64,000 nucleotides of DNA from Acidobacteriota bacterium (GTDB taxonomy: Bacteria > Acidobacteriota > Terriglobia > Terriglobales > Acidobacteriaceae), in contig JAJYSL010000006.1 of the NCBI GenBank assembly GCA_021793595.1, positions 1-64,000 on the forward strand. Reading direction: 5' to 3'. Made by a program: the position numbers and the translations under genes. How positions within the stretch are numbered: position 1 is the stretch's first letter; each line of letters starts with the position of its first letter. The notes under the pieces were generated by a model. That model had not been told where the DNA came from. It ran no database searches and saw only the letters and a program-made list of their open reading frames with translations. Positions 51,545 through 60,794 of this stretch are shown in pieces.

Positions 51545-51924
51545 ACGACAATGATCTGGATCGCATGTTGATGGATAGAGAAGAAATCGTGCCGTCGTCC
51601 GGCTTTGTCGCCTCCGTAATGGAAGCTGTGCAACAGGAAGCGGCTGCGCCCGCGCCGATTCCATTTCCGTGGAAATGGGCGCTGCCTGGTTTGATTGTGA
51701 GCGTGGCCATGGCGATTGGAATGATGGCTCGATGGTTTTATTCTGCTCCGCGTTCCGGCCACTCGGTCGCGACTGGATTTTCGATGGAGACGTTTTCATC
51801 CACACTGCCGCAGGTTCACGATGCGGTCTCCACCCTGGTGGCATTGGAGTGGAGCGCGTTGGCGTTGCTGGTGAGTTTCGCCGCGGCGTGGCTCTCCATG
51901 CGAATCGCGGCGGTGCGGGAATAG
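51541..51924 (+). CDS. Putative membrane anti-sigma partner
   Basis: A 127-residue protein whose ATG overlaps the sigma stop. An acidic cytosolic N-terminus (MNDNDLDRMLMDREEIVPSS) is followed by one helix near ALPGLIVSVAMAIGMMARWFY and a second near EWSALALLVSFAAAWLSMRI. Its gene position is that of an anti-sigma factor, but no zinc-finger HxxxCxxC motif is present, so the role is inferred. A diverged copy of its last 117 bases lies at 53320-53436. Confidence 0.72.
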   Translation: MNDNDLDRMLMDREEIVPSSGFVASVMEAVQQEAAAPAPIPFPWKWALPGLIVSVAMAIGMMARWFYSAPRSGHSVATGFSMETFSSTLPQVHDAVSTLVALEWSALALLVSFAAAWLSMRIAAVRE

Positions 51925-51960
51925 CTGCACCGTACACCCAGCTATCAAGAAACATCGCAG

Positions 51961-51993
51961 CCTGCCCTTCGCGATGAAGCAGGGAAGGGCAGG
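51961..51993. terminator. Bidirectional hairpin between converging genes
   Basis: CCTGCCCTTC (51961-51970) pairs exactly with GAAGGGCAGG (51984-51993) around a 13-base loop. It lies between the rightward anti-sigma-like gene and the leftward outer-membrane gene. There is no clear T run, so it may end transcription inefficiently or only protect mRNA ends. Confidence 0.5.
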
Positions 51994-52004
51994 GGCCGGG
52001 CTGT

Positions 52005-52610
52005 CTACGGGAGACGCACGACGATGCCGGTGCTGAACGTTGTTATCCCCAGGCTTGGGGAGCCGCTGGACCCGAAAAGTCTGGCATAGCCAACCTCGAC
52101 GATCCGCCAGTCAATGCGCGGACGGACTGTCAGGTCAAAGCCGCCAAGGGCTTGACCGGACAGCGAGATGCCGCCGTTCGCGTTGGCGCCGGTAGGAGAA
52201 CCGGCGACCTTGTGATAGTACGTATCGCCGACCACCTCGCCAATCTGGGAGTCAACGCCGCCGATCAGACCTTCAAGATAGGGATGGAGAGCCGCAGCAG
52301 GCAGTTTAAACGCGACGCGCGGCCCCCCCTGAACACTAATCAACGATTGCGCCGGTTCTCCGCCAGGGTTACCGTTGCTGGCGCTTCCGGATTGGAGTGA
52401 GACGCGAAAATCCGGGCCAACGCTGAGAAACGTCAGGTGGCGGCTGAAGCTTTTTTCGTCGTATCCGCCGAAGGTGATTCCGTATATCTCCGGTTCATTT
52501 GCGGCATGGATATTGGTGGTGCTGAACTCGCCATACAGGCCAACTTGCGCCATCGCAGAGAACGGCACGAGCAGGAGCAAGGAAAAAGGTAAAAGCTTCC
52601 AGAGCCTCAT
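52005..52610 (-). CDS. Outer-membrane beta-barrel protein
   Basis: A 201-residue exported protein with a cleaved signal (LLPFSLLLLVPFSAMAQ) and alternating strands: VGLYGEFSTTNIHAAN, TFGGYDEKSFSRHLTFLSVGPDFRVSL, GPRVAFKLPAAALHPYLEGLIGG, then a final strand ending GIVVRLP. This resembles the small OmpA-like or Opa-type eight-stranded barrels often seen in Acidobacteria. Function unknown. Confidence 0.75.
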   Translation of the reverse strand: MRLWKLLPFSLLLLVPFSAMAQVGLYGEFSTTNIHAANEPEIYGITFGGYDEKSFSRHLTFLSVGPDFRVSLQSGSASNGNPGGEPAQSLISVQGGPRVAFKLPAAALHPYLEGLIGGVDSQIGEVVGDTYYHKVAGSPTGANANGGISLSGQALGGFDLTVRPRIDWRIVEVGYARLFGSSGSPSLGITTFSTGIVVRLP

Positions 52611-53307
52611 CGTAGAGAGATACCTCGCCTTAAATAAATACTTCCGAGATTGTGATACCCGTACGGTGTGTGTCGGGAGAGATGCGCCTCTGGATTACGG
52701 CAGGCGCAGGACAATGTTCAAGCGGACTGCCCGGGGGATGGAAACTGTCTTCGGGCCGGCAACTTCTCTATCGCTAGACTCGATCACGTTCGCGTCCATT
52801 CGAGATGTCAACGTCTTCCCCCATAACACCCAAAACCTGGTCGTCGATCTTGCTGAAGGTTGATGGCGACGGCGCTGTCCCAGCTTGGGGCAACGCGTCA
52901 GGCTGCCAGATTGATAGCTGCCGACCCTCCCCAGCTTTCAGGCAAGGATGGAGCGGATATGATGCGTGAGACTTACCGGCGCGGCGCATGGACTCGCCAC
53001 CGATCGGAAACGATCTATGTTGGTATGACCCTGTTAAGAACGAGCACGTGACCCTTATCGTCGGTACACGCACCGATGGAACGATTCACTGAATCCGTGC
53101 TTGGGAAGCTTGAAGTGAGCCGCGCGGTCTTTGCCTGCGGCCCCCAATGTAACTATCTGCACAATTGCGGGCGGTAGTGAAGTCAGATCAGCAGCAGCGG
53201 CGAACGCCGCTCCAGTTCATTGACTTCGATTGTCTCCAACACCTTGGACGTACAAAATCTTGAAAGGTGAGTATCGTTCCGGGGCCGATTCCTGAAACCC
53301 GATGCAC
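52611..53307. other. Non-coding or decayed region
   Basis: About 700 bases with no intact gene. On the minus strand a stop at 52695 is preceded by codons reading AVRLNIVLRLP, similar to the last strand (GIVVRLP) of the barrel gene at 52005, so a decayed relative may be present. The rest shows no recognisable domain on either strand. Confidence 0.4.
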
Positions 53308-53436
53308 TCGCAGAATCTCCCGCAGGTTCATATTGCAGTCTCCGCCCTGGTGGCATTGGAGTGGAGCGCATTGGCGTTGCTGGTGAGTTTCGCCGCGGCG
53401 TGGCTCTCCATGCGAATCGCCAGCGTTCGCGAATAA
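53308..53436 (+). pseudogene. Partial copy of the anti-sigma-like gene
   Basis: Codons read SQNLPQVHIAVSALVALEWS and continue to SMRIASVRE and a TAA stop. The last 117 bases (53320-53436) match 51808-51924 of the gene downstream of the ECF sigma factor at 104 positions by hand count. No start codon, ribosome site or N-terminal part is present, so it is a duplicated fragment. Confidence 0.8.
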
Positions 53437-53707
53437 TACCGGCGAATCGCTGCAGCGCGCGGTTGTACCCACTCTCCACGCTGACACTTGCATTGCCCGG
53501 GTGCGACGACTTTCTCCATAAGGTTGCCTGTCGACCAAAGAAGACCATCGATTTACTTTCATTGGCTCCAACTCGGGATCGAATCAGCTTCACTTCGCAG
53601 GTTCTCAAACGTCTATTTAGCAGGGGCGATTGCGAGCCAGTCGTAGCAGCCAGCCCAGGATTGGAACGCCGCATCGCCGGCAAAACCACGTTGAGGAGAT
53701 ACAGCAG

Positions 53708-54331
53708 ATGAATATGATGCATATCCGTTCTTATGCTTTGGGAATTGCAGCCGCATTGGTTTCACTCCCTATGTATGCGTCGATGCAGACGCAGCCGCAA
53801 AACTTGAATCTTGTCAGCGCGAGCGCAGAATTGACCCAGCCGTTAAATGCCAAGTCGGCGCGCCAGGGCCAGAGTGTGACGGCGAAGCTTACCTCCAATG
53901 TGAAAACCGAAGGCCGGACCGAATTGCCGAGAGGCACCCTGTTAATGGGCAAAGTGGATCAGGTGCAGAACGCCTATGCAAATGGGGGCATGTCGAAAAT
54001 CAGCATCGTGTTCAACGAAGCCAGGCTGTCGAACGGTCGCGAGGTGCCCATTAAGGCGACTCTGCTGGCTGCCTATCCGCCGGTTTCTTATAACGTGACA
54101 CAAAGCACCAACGCGTACATGATGGTGCAGCCGCACCATATTCCAAATGATCAGAAGATTCAGCAGGATCCCGGCATGCTCAACCACATCATGATGAAGA
54201 GCTCGGTGCAAAGCCATGTCTCCGGGGTCTTCCTAAGCAAGAAGCACGACATTAATCTGAGTCGCGGCACGCGTTTCCAACTGGCGATAGCGCCCGAAAC
54301 GAATTCGATGTCGGCCGTGAGTGGATCGTAA
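53708..54331 (+). CDS. Exported protein of unknown function
   Basis: A 207-residue protein with signal peptide (MNMMHIRSYALGIAAALVSLPMYAS). The mature part SAELTQPLNAKSARQGQSVTAKLTSNV and LPRGTLLMGKVDQVQNAYANGGMSKISIVFNEARLSNG reads like a beta-rich domain in which charged or exposed strands alternate; the PRGTLLMGKV segment recalls a motif of TrbI/VirB10-type beta folds, a weak clue. GAGGAG precedes the ATG by 9 bases. Presumably periplasmic. Confidence 0.68.
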   Translation: MNMMHIRSYALGIAAALVSLPMYASMQTQPQNLNLVSASAELTQPLNAKSARQGQSVTAKLTSNVKTEGRTELPRGTLLMGKVDQVQNAYANGGMSKISIVFNEARLSNGREVPIKATLLAAYPPVSYNVTQSTNAYMMVQPHHIPNDQKIQQDPGMLNHIMMKSSVQSHVSGVFLSKKHDINLSRGTRFQLAIAPETNSMSAVSGS

Positions 54332-54375
54332 GTTCGACGCGGGTGTGCGCTGGCAGTTTCCGCGCTCCGTCGGTA

Positions 54376-54412
54376 GCCCGGATGAGCCGCCATGTTCGCG
54401 GCACACCCGGGC
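54376..54412. repeat. Palindromic intergenic element
   Basis: GCCCGG (54376-54381) pairs with CCGGGC (54407-54412), and inside it GCCGC (54386-54390) pairs with GCGGC (54398-54402). The inner arm resembles the centre of the element at 48888. It follows the exported-protein gene by 44 bases. Confidence 0.45.
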
Positions 54413-54538
54413 GAAGCTTTCCCGCTGCAAATCCTCATCTTCAGTTCTTCGCGATTCCGCTATGAAGGGCATCGACGCCGATTCGGACCTGGTAGCGGCG
54501 ATGCTTCAGGTACACTGGTCGCGACTGGAGAGATCAAG

Positions 54539-55039
54539 GTGAGAAAGAACTTCGTGGCACTCCTATTGTTGAGCGGGCTGACTGGTGCAGCCTGCGCGCA
54601 GCAGGCACCTCCACTGTTGCTGCACGCGGCAACCTGTCTGGCGTCGAAGAAACAACTGCCGACTTCTCCAGGGACCACGCTGAGTCTGGGGTACTGGACG
54701 GATGCGAAATCCTATCCCGGCAAGAAAGTTCTCTATGTCGTGGCGACGTCGGAATCGAATCACTCCGCGGGTCGGGTGTATTCCATCTTTTACTCGGAAC
54801 ATCGCCACCACACGATCTTCGACATTCAAAATGGAACCACGTTCGTCCAGTCGATCGACGGCAAAGGGACGATCAACTACGTGGTGCCGCCGATCGGGCT
54901 GGCGGATGCGGAGCCGTCATTTACCGCGGCCATCCAGCAGTTGAATTCGCAGCCCAGGTATACGTTGACTGGCGCGGAAATCAGCGGGCCGATGAAACAC
55001 ACCACGTGCAAGTCGTATGTGGATAACGACCAGCCATAA
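54539..55039 (+). CDS. Exported protein of unknown function, 166 residues
   Basis: A GTG start with GGAGAG 6 bases upstream opens a protein with a signal peptide (MRKNFVALLLLSGLTGAACAQ). The mature part contains one early Cys (AATCLASKK) and one late Cys (HTTCKSYVDN) that could form a disulfide, and beta-like segments KKVLYVVATSES and GRVYSIFYSEHRHHTIFDIQNG. No family recognised. Probably periplasmic. Confidence 0.68.
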   Translation: MRKNFVALLLLSGLTGAACAQQAPPLLLHAATCLASKKQLPTSPGTTLSLGYWTDAKSYPGKKVLYVVATSESNHSAGRVYSIFYSEHRHHTIFDIQNGTTFVQSIDGKGTINYVVPPIGLADAEPSFTAAIQQLNSQPRYTLTGAEISGPMKHTTCKSYVDNDQP

Positions 55040-55053
55040 GCGCGGCGTTCTTG

Positions 55054-55084
55054 GCCCCACATCTCAAAAATAGGAATGTGGGGC
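55054..55084. repeat. REP-like palindrome before tgt
   Basis: GCCCCACAT (55054-55062) pairs exactly with ATGTGGGGC (55076-55084) around a 13-base loop. It shares the GCCCCACAT arm with the element at 48888 and lies 15 bases after a stop codon, a typical place for REP elements or terminators. Confidence 0.6.
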
Positions 55085-55142
55085 ATCCAGACTGAATGCT
55101 TCTACTGTCGTCTCTCCACTCTCCCCATACAATGCAGAGAGC

Positions 55143-56297
55143 ATGTCGCTTTCTTTTAGCGTTCACAGTACCTATGGCACGGCGCGGTGCGCGACTCTGA
55201 CGCTGCCGCACGGCGCGGTGGAAACTCCCATCTTTATGCCGGTGGGCACAGCGGCCACGGTCAAGGCCGTCCCGCAGCATGTGCTGGAGCAGGTCCACAC
55301 CCAGATTTTGCTGGGCAATACGTACCATTTGTATCTGCGGCCGGGGCATGAGCGGATTCGCCGCCTGGGCGGCCTGCATAAGTTTATGAGTTGGCCGCAT
55401 CCCATCCTGACCGATTCCGGCGGCTTTCAGGTGTTCAGCCTGAATCATCTGCGGAAAGTGACGGAAGAAGGCGTCGAGTTTCGCTCGCACATCGACGGCT
55501 CGCTGCATTTTTTTTCGCCGGAGCATTCGATGGAGGTGCAGATTGCGCTGGGCGCGGACATTGCCATGGTCTTCGATGAGTGCACGGAATATCCAGCGAC
55601 GCGGGAACGGGCGCGCGCCTCGCTGGATTTGACAATGCGCTGGGCGCGTCGCAGTCGCGACTACTTCTATGCTCACGCGGAAGAAGTGCCATGGTTTGCC
55701 GAGACGAGCGGCAAAACTCCCAGCCTGTTTGGCATTGTGCAGGGCGGAATGTATGAAGATTTGCGTCGCGAATCGGCCGAGCGGCTGGTGGAACTGGACC
55801 TGCCCGGGTATGCGATCGGCGGGTTGAGCGTGGGCGAGCCGCGCGAACATACGCGGGCGGTGATTGCCTCGACCTTGCCGCTGTTGCCGGCAGACAAGCC
55901 CCGCTATGTGATGGGTGTGGGCTATCCCGATGAAATTGTCGAGTACGCCGCGATGGGCGTGGACATGATGGACTGCGTGCTGCCGACGCGGGCGGCGCGA
56001 CACGGCCTGCTGTTTACCAGCGAAGGCCGAATGAATATCAAAAATCAGCAGTATGCGGAAGACCAGAGGCCGCCCGATCCGGCCTGCGGGTGCATGGTGT
56101 GCGGGCGCTATACGCGGGCGTATCTGCGACATCTGGCGATGGCGAAGGAGCCGCTGGGGGGAGCGCTGAACAGCATCCACAACCTGTATGCCTACCTTGA
56201 CACGATGCGGTCGGTACGCGATGCTATTTCCCTAGGCGCACTGGACGATCTGGTGGCGCGAACGCGGGGACGCGCCCGCCAACATGATGTAAGCTAG
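55143..56297 (+). CDS. tgt: Queuine tRNA-ribosyltransferase
   Basis: Predicted 384-residue TIM-barrel enzyme exchanging guanine-34 of certain tRNAs for the queuosine precursor preQ1. Landmarks: PHGAVETPIFMPVGT, LLGNTYHLYLRPG, HPILTDSGGFQVFSLNHLRK with the catalytic base Asp, GGLSVGEP, DCVLPTRAARHG with the nucleophilic Asp, and the zinc set CGCMVCGRYTRAYLRHL. It leads the yajC-secD-secF block, an order also seen in E. coli. Confidence 0.96.
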   Translation: MSLSFSVHSTYGTARCATLTLPHGAVETPIFMPVGTAATVKAVPQHVLEQVHTQILLGNTYHLYLRPGHERIRRLGGLHKFMSWPHPILTDSGGFQVFSLNHLRKVTEEGVEFRSHIDGSLHFFSPEHSMEVQIALGADIAMVFDECTEYPATRERARASLDLTMRWARRSRDYFYAHAEEVPWFAETSGKTPSLFGIVQGGMYEDLRRESAERLVELDLPGYAIGGLSVGEPREHTRAVIASTLPLLPADKPRYVMGVGYPDEIVEYAAMGVDMMDCVLPTRAARHGLLFTSEGRMNIKNQQYAEDQRPPDPACGCMVCGRYTRAYLRHLAMAKEPLGGALNSIHNLYAYLDTMRSVRDAISLGALDDLVARTRGRARQHDVS

Positions 56298-56521
56298 AAG
56301 ATTCAGGGAAATATTCAGACGGTCTGTAGCAGGTGGTCTGCGGTACTCCCGCTTTGAGACATAGATGCAGGTCAAAGGAAATGGGAGCAGCAGGCAGGTT
56401 CCCGTTCCCATGCTTTGTGCGTGGGCTGGACTGGGCACGCGCAGGAATTCAAATCGCAGGACCCTCGGCCCCGCCTCCTAAGAAAAGACTGGATGCCGCA
56501 AGACAAAAGGAAACGTATCGC

Positions 56522-56836
56522 ATGGCAAGCCTTGTGTTGTTCGCCGCGAACCCGCTGCAAAGTCTGACCACGTTCGCGCCATTCATTCTGATTTTCGTTG
56601 TTTTTTATTTATTCATGATTCGTCCCGGCCAGCGGCGGCAGAAGACCTGGCAGGAGATGCTGTCCAAGCTGAAGTCGGGCGATCGAGTCACCACCACGGG
56701 CGGCATTCGAGGCATCATTCTTTCCGTCAAGGACGACGTCGTTCAAATTCGGGTAGCGCCGGACAATGTCAAGCTGGAAGTTGTCAAATCCGCCATCGCC
56801 ACCGTCACCACGGCTGAGGATGAAGCCAAGTCATGA
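56522..56836 (+). CDS. yajC: Sec translocon accessory subunit YajC
   Basis: Predicted 104-residue inner-membrane protein. The N-terminal helix FAPFILIFVVFYLFMIRPGQRRQK is diagnostic, followed by a small cytosolic domain LKSGDRVTTTGGIRGIILSVKDDVVQIRVAPD. It associates with SecD and SecF. AGGAAA lies 8 bases before the ATG. The spacer from tgt (224 bases) holds no gene I can support. Confidence 0.95.
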   Translation: MASLVLFAANPLQSLTTFAPFILIFVVFYLFMIRPGQRRQKTWQEMLSKLKSGDRVTTTGGIRGIILSVKDDVVQIRVAPDNVKLEVVKSAIATVTTAEDEAKS

Positions 56837-56890
56837 AGCGCACGACCGGTACCATTGGCACACAATTCCATACCATCCCTGTAGACCCAA

Positions 56891-58504
56891 ATGCGTAAGA
56901 ACCTTACTGGAAAAACCATTCTTATTATTGCCATTCTGCTGGTGTTCATCGGCGGCATCACTGGCATTCCCAATGGATTCAGTCCTTCGGCGTTGAAGCA
57001 GTCGATCACGGACCGCATCCACCTCGGACTGGATTTGAGCGGCGGCACTCACTTGATTTTGCAGGTGATGGTGGCGGAAGCGGTCGGCTCCACCAGCGAC
57101 AGCGATCTGCAGCGCATCATTACGGATCTGCAGACAGCAGGCGTGACCGGAGCGACCGCGACCAAACCGGAGCCGAAAACGGAGCCGCAGGTCATTACGA
57201 TTACCGGCGTGCCGCTGAACAAGGACGATGCGGTGCGTTCCGCGCTGGAAGACCAGTTCTCCAACCAGTACGCCATTCAGTCGGGAGCCAACAATTCCTA
57301 CACGCTGACGATGAAGCCTTCGGTGGTGCGTGACATCGAGACACGCGCGCTGGACCAGTCGCGAGAAACCATTTACGAGCGCATCAATCGACTTGGCGTC
57401 AGCGAGCCGGTGGTGGAGATCTACGGGCCGGGCACGAATGAGATTCTGGTGGAACTGCCGGGCATTGAAGATCCAGGACGGGTGCGCGATGTGATTCAAT
57501 CGACGGCGCGCCTGGAAATTCACGAAGTCCTGGGAGGGCCCTATCCTGACCAGCAGAGCGCGCTGCAGGGAAATGCCGGGACGTTGCCCCCGAATTCCGA
57601 ACTGCTGAAGTCAGACACCGGTTCGGATACGGGCGGTCAATATTATCTGCTGAACAGAATTCCAATTGTGTCCGGCACTGAGTTCCGGGATGCCCAACCC
57701 TCGGTGGATGTGAATGGACGTCCCGATGTCAGCTTTACCCTGACCACGGGTGGTGGCAACAAGTTCTACCAATACACCAGCGCCAACATCGGCAAGAGCA
57801 TGGCCATCGTGCTGGACAATACCGTGCGCGAAGTGGCGACCATCCAGGGGGCCATCCGCGATCAGGGACAGATTTCCGGCGGCGGCATCTCCAAAGAGGA
57901 AGCGCAGAATTTGTCGCTGATGTTGCGTACCGGCGCGCTGCCCGCCTCGATTCACTTCCTGGAAGAGCGGACTATTGGGCCGTCGCTGGGAGCCGACTCA
58001 ATTCGTCACGGCGTGGAAGCCGCGATCGGCGGCCTGCTGGCGGTGCTGATTTTTATGCTGGTCTATTACCATGGCGCGGGTATCAATGCCGACCTGGCCC
58101 TGATCCTGAACCTAGTGATTTTGCTTGGGTTTATGGGATATGCCGGCGCGACGCTTACGTTGCCTGGGATTGCCGGAGTGATTCTGACCATCGGTATGGG
58201 CGTCGATTCGAACGTGCTGATCTTTGAGCGAATACGAGAGGAACTGCGGGCCGGAAAATCGCCCGCGGCAGCCGTCGATCAAGGGTTTGCGCATGCGTTC
58301 CAGACCATTATTGATACGCACGTGACCACCATCGTTTCAGCCGCGATTCTGTTCCTGTTCGGGACCGGACCAGTGAAAGGATTTGCGGTCACGTTGACCT
58401 TCGGCCTGCTGGCGAACCTGTTTACCGCGGTGTTTGTCTCGCGTGTCATTTTCGAAGCCCATCTGAACCGCAGACAGCGGGGCGAGCCGATTTCGATCGG
58501 TTAG
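56891..58504 (+). CDS. secD: Protein translocase subunit SecD
   Basis: Predicted 537-residue inner-membrane protein using the proton gradient to pull exported proteins into the periplasm. TM1 (TILIIAILLVFIGGITGIP) is followed by the large periplasmic P1 domain with DLSGGTHLILQV. The C-terminal five helices contain GVEAAIGGLLAVLIFMLVYYHG and the conserved MGVDSNVLIFERIREELRAGKS. Full-length, with 54 bases to yajC. Confidence 0.97.
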   Translation: MRKNLTGKTILIIAILLVFIGGITGIPNGFSPSALKQSITDRIHLGLDLSGGTHLILQVMVAEAVGSTSDSDLQRIITDLQTAGVTGATATKPEPKTEPQVITITGVPLNKDDAVRSALEDQFSNQYAIQSGANNSYTLTMKPSVVRDIETRALDQSRETIYERINRLGVSEPVVEIYGPGTNEILVELPGIEDPGRVRDVIQSTARLEIHEVLGGPYPDQQSALQGNAGTLPPNSELLKSDTGSDTGGQYYLLNRIPIVSGTEFRDAQPSVDVNGRPDVSFTLTTGGGNKFYQYTSANIGKSMAIVLDNTVREVATIQGAIRDQGQISGGGISKEEAQNLSLMLRTGALPASIHFLEERTIGPSLGADSIRHGVEAAIGGLLAVLIFMLVYYHGAGINADLALILNLVILLGFMGYAGATLTLPGIAGVILTIGMGVDSNVLIFERIREELRAGKSPAAAVDQGFAHAFQTIIDTHVTTIVSAAILFLFGTGPVKGFAVTLTFGLLANLFTAVFVSRVIFEAHLNRRQRGEPISIG

Positions 58505-58583
58505 CTGAACAACGCCGCCGGATGAACGCACGGCAAAGGCGGAGAAGAAAAATACAAGCTTGTAGCAAGCATCGGAGCACGGC

Positions 58584-59789
58584 GTGGAATTTTTTGGCGA
58601 AGTAAATATCGACTGGCTGGGGAAGAAGTGGTATTTCCTTGGCTTCTCTCTGATCTTCAGCATTGCGGGTTTGATGTCGCTGCTGTTCTGGCATCACCTG
58701 CCGCTGGGCGTCGATTTCAAGGGTGGCACCCTCATCTATCTGAAGTTCGAGCAGACCCCGAGCATCAACCGCATCCGCAGCGCCGCCGACAGTGTGGGCC
58801 TGCACGATGTGAACATCGTGCGGTTTGGCCGCCCGGACGACAACGAAATCATTGTTTCGCTTCCGGAGCGCGACACTAAGGAGACTTCGCTCGACGCCGG
58901 ACGCGTGGCGATTGTGCATACCCTGCAGGAAAACTATGTGCGCAACGGAGCGGCGAATGCAGGCAAGCTCGATCTCGACAATGCCACGAAGGGGTCGCTA
59001 ACGGACTTTCTGACCAGGACAGATCCGCTGCATCTGGCGAATCCGGCGGTGGAAGAGGTCCAGTATCCGCAGATCGCGGACACGATTTTGAACTATCGCG
59101 ATAAGGTGAAGGACGGCCTGATCGGATCGATTTCAAATTTGCAAGGCAAGGTTGAGCCCGGGGTGGTTTCGGCCTTGGAGCAGGGCGCGTACCTGTCCGG
59201 CTTTACGGTGCGCAATACGGAGATTGTGGGACCGCAGGTGGGCGCGCAACTGCGGCAGAAGGCCATCTTCGCAACCCTGTATTCGCTAGCGGGAATGCTG
59301 GTGTATCTCTGGTTCCGGTTTGAGTTGATCTACGGCGTCGCCGCCGTGGTGGCCGTCTTCCACGACACCCTGATTACAGTGGGCGCATTCAGTCTGGCCA
59401 ATCGCGAGATGACGCTGACCGTGGTGGCGGCGATTCTGACGCTGATCGGTTATTCGATGAACGATACCATCGTGGTTTTCGATCGCATTCGCGAGAATTT
59501 GAAGCTGATTCGACGCGGTACGCTGTCGGAGATCGTGAACAAGAGCATCAATCAGACATTGAGCCGAACGGTGCTGACCTCCGGCCTGACATTTTTGACG
59601 GTTCTGGCCCTGTTCTTGTTCGGAGGAGAAGTTTTGAATGGTTTTTCGTTCGCGCTGGTGATCGGCATCCTGATCGGTACCTACTCTTCGATCGCGGTGG
59701 CCGCTCCGATGCTGGTGGCCTATCAGGACTGGCGGGGAAAGCGCGGTAAAGTTGCGACGCTTCCGGCTGGGAAAAAGGTTAAAGCGTAG
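58584..59789 (+). CDS. secF: Protein translocase subunit SecF
   Basis: Predicted 401-residue partner of SecD. LGVDFKGGTLIYLKFEQTPS is the periplasmic hallmark; the helices carry NTEIVGPQVGAQLRQKAIFA, FHDTLITVGAFSL and IGYSMNDTIVVFDRIRENL. The GTG start has a GGAG site 7 bases away. It is about 80 residues longer than E. coli SecF because of an extended periplasmic segment (about 90-190). Confidence 0.96.
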   Translation: MEFFGEVNIDWLGKKWYFLGFSLIFSIAGLMSLLFWHHLPLGVDFKGGTLIYLKFEQTPSINRIRSAADSVGLHDVNIVRFGRPDDNEIIVSLPERDTKETSLDAGRVAIVHTLQENYVRNGAANAGKLDLDNATKGSLTDFLTRTDPLHLANPAVEEVQYPQIADTILNYRDKVKDGLIGSISNLQGKVEPGVVSALEQGAYLSGFTVRNTEIVGPQVGAQLRQKAIFATLYSLAGMLVYLWFRFELIYGVAAVVAVFHDTLITVGAFSLANREMTLTVVAAILTLIGYSMNDTIVVFDRIRENLKLIRRGTLSEIVNKSINQTLSRTVLTSGLTFLTVLALFLFGGEVLNGFSFALVIGILIGTYSSIAVAAPMLVAYQDWRGKRGKVATLPAGKKVKA

Positions 59790-59989
59790 CGGAAACGTTC
59801 TGTCGCAGTCCAAGCAAGAACCGATGGTACGTCGGCCCACATCCTCCTCCAGTGGGCTGGCAAGCAATCGGAGAGCGATGGGTAGACCGGAATGCTTCGA
59901 AAAAGTGATCGAATCGCGAATATTTCGGGAACTTTCTACCTCGTCTCCGGTGTCTAAGGAAAAGCGAAGAGTACGCGAGGGGGTGCGCC

Positions 59990-60712
59990 ATGTTTGAAGA
60001 CAGCACATTTGAGTCGGCTAACAAGCTGAAAACAAAAAGCAAGTACTGGATGATCGCAACAGCGATTTTGAACGCCACTGTGGTCGCCATTTTGATTCTG
60101 ATTCCTCTTATTTATCCGGAAGCGTTGCCGAACCAGGCATTGGCAACCCTGTTGGTGGCACCGCCACCCCCACCGCCACCCCCGCCGCCCCCGCCGCCGC
60201 AGGTCAAAGTTGTGCAGGTGCATGTAGAGTCGATGGCGGATCAGCTGACCGCACCCAGCAGAATTCCGAAGACGATCAAGATGGTGAAAGACCAGGCTCC
60301 CCCGCCGGCGACCGGAGGCGTGGCTGGAATGAGCGGTCTCGGTGGTGGAAGCGGCGAAGGCGTGATTGGAGGCATCCTGGGCAGCATGGGAAATGGTCCC
60401 GTGGTCAAGGTTGCGGCGCCGAAAAAGATCACGGTTTCGTCCGGCGTTGAAGCCAGCAGAATCATCGACCAGGTGCAGCCCATCTATCCGCCAATCGCAA
60501 AAGCGGCTCGCATTCAGGGCACGGTGGTTTTGGCTGCAACGATTGGAAAGAATGGAACGATTCAAGACTTAAAAGTGGTGAGCGGTCCGGCCATGTTGCA
60601 GGAGGCGGCATTGGATGCCGTGCGGCGCTGGCGGTATCGTCCCACCGTGCTCGATGGGGTACCTGTGGACGTCGACACGACAATCAGTGTTGTTTTCACT
60701 TTGAATGAGTGA
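59990..60712 (+). CDS. tonB: Energy transducer TonB-family protein
   Basis: Predicted 240-residue inner-membrane protein. A single helix (about 20-42) is followed by 13 consecutive prolines (P58-P70), a spacer rich in Gly, and a C-terminal TonB domain: YPPIAKAARIQGTVVLAATIGKNG, then VVSGPAMLQEAALDAVRRWRYRP. It transmits the proton-motive force from ExbBD to outer-membrane receptors. The following exbB and two exbD genes complete the motor. A 200-base spacer separates it from secF. Confidence 0.93.
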   Translation: MFEDSTFESANKLKTKSKYWMIATAILNATVVAILILIPLIYPEALPNQALATLLVAPPPPPPPPPPPPPQVKVVQVHVESMADQLTAPSRIPKTIKMVKDQAPPPATGGVAGMSGLGGGSGEGVIGGILGSMGNGPVVKVAAPKKITVSSGVEASRIIDQVQPIYPPIAKAARIQGTVVLAATIGKNGTIQDLKVVSGPAMLQEAALDAVRRWRYRPTVLDGVPVDVDTTISVVFTLNE

Positions 60713-60794
60713 TAACTTCGCATTCACTCGCTCAAAACATGTAGTAGCCCGGCAATAACCAAAGCAAGCTTATCCTTAAGGAGGATAAATTCCT

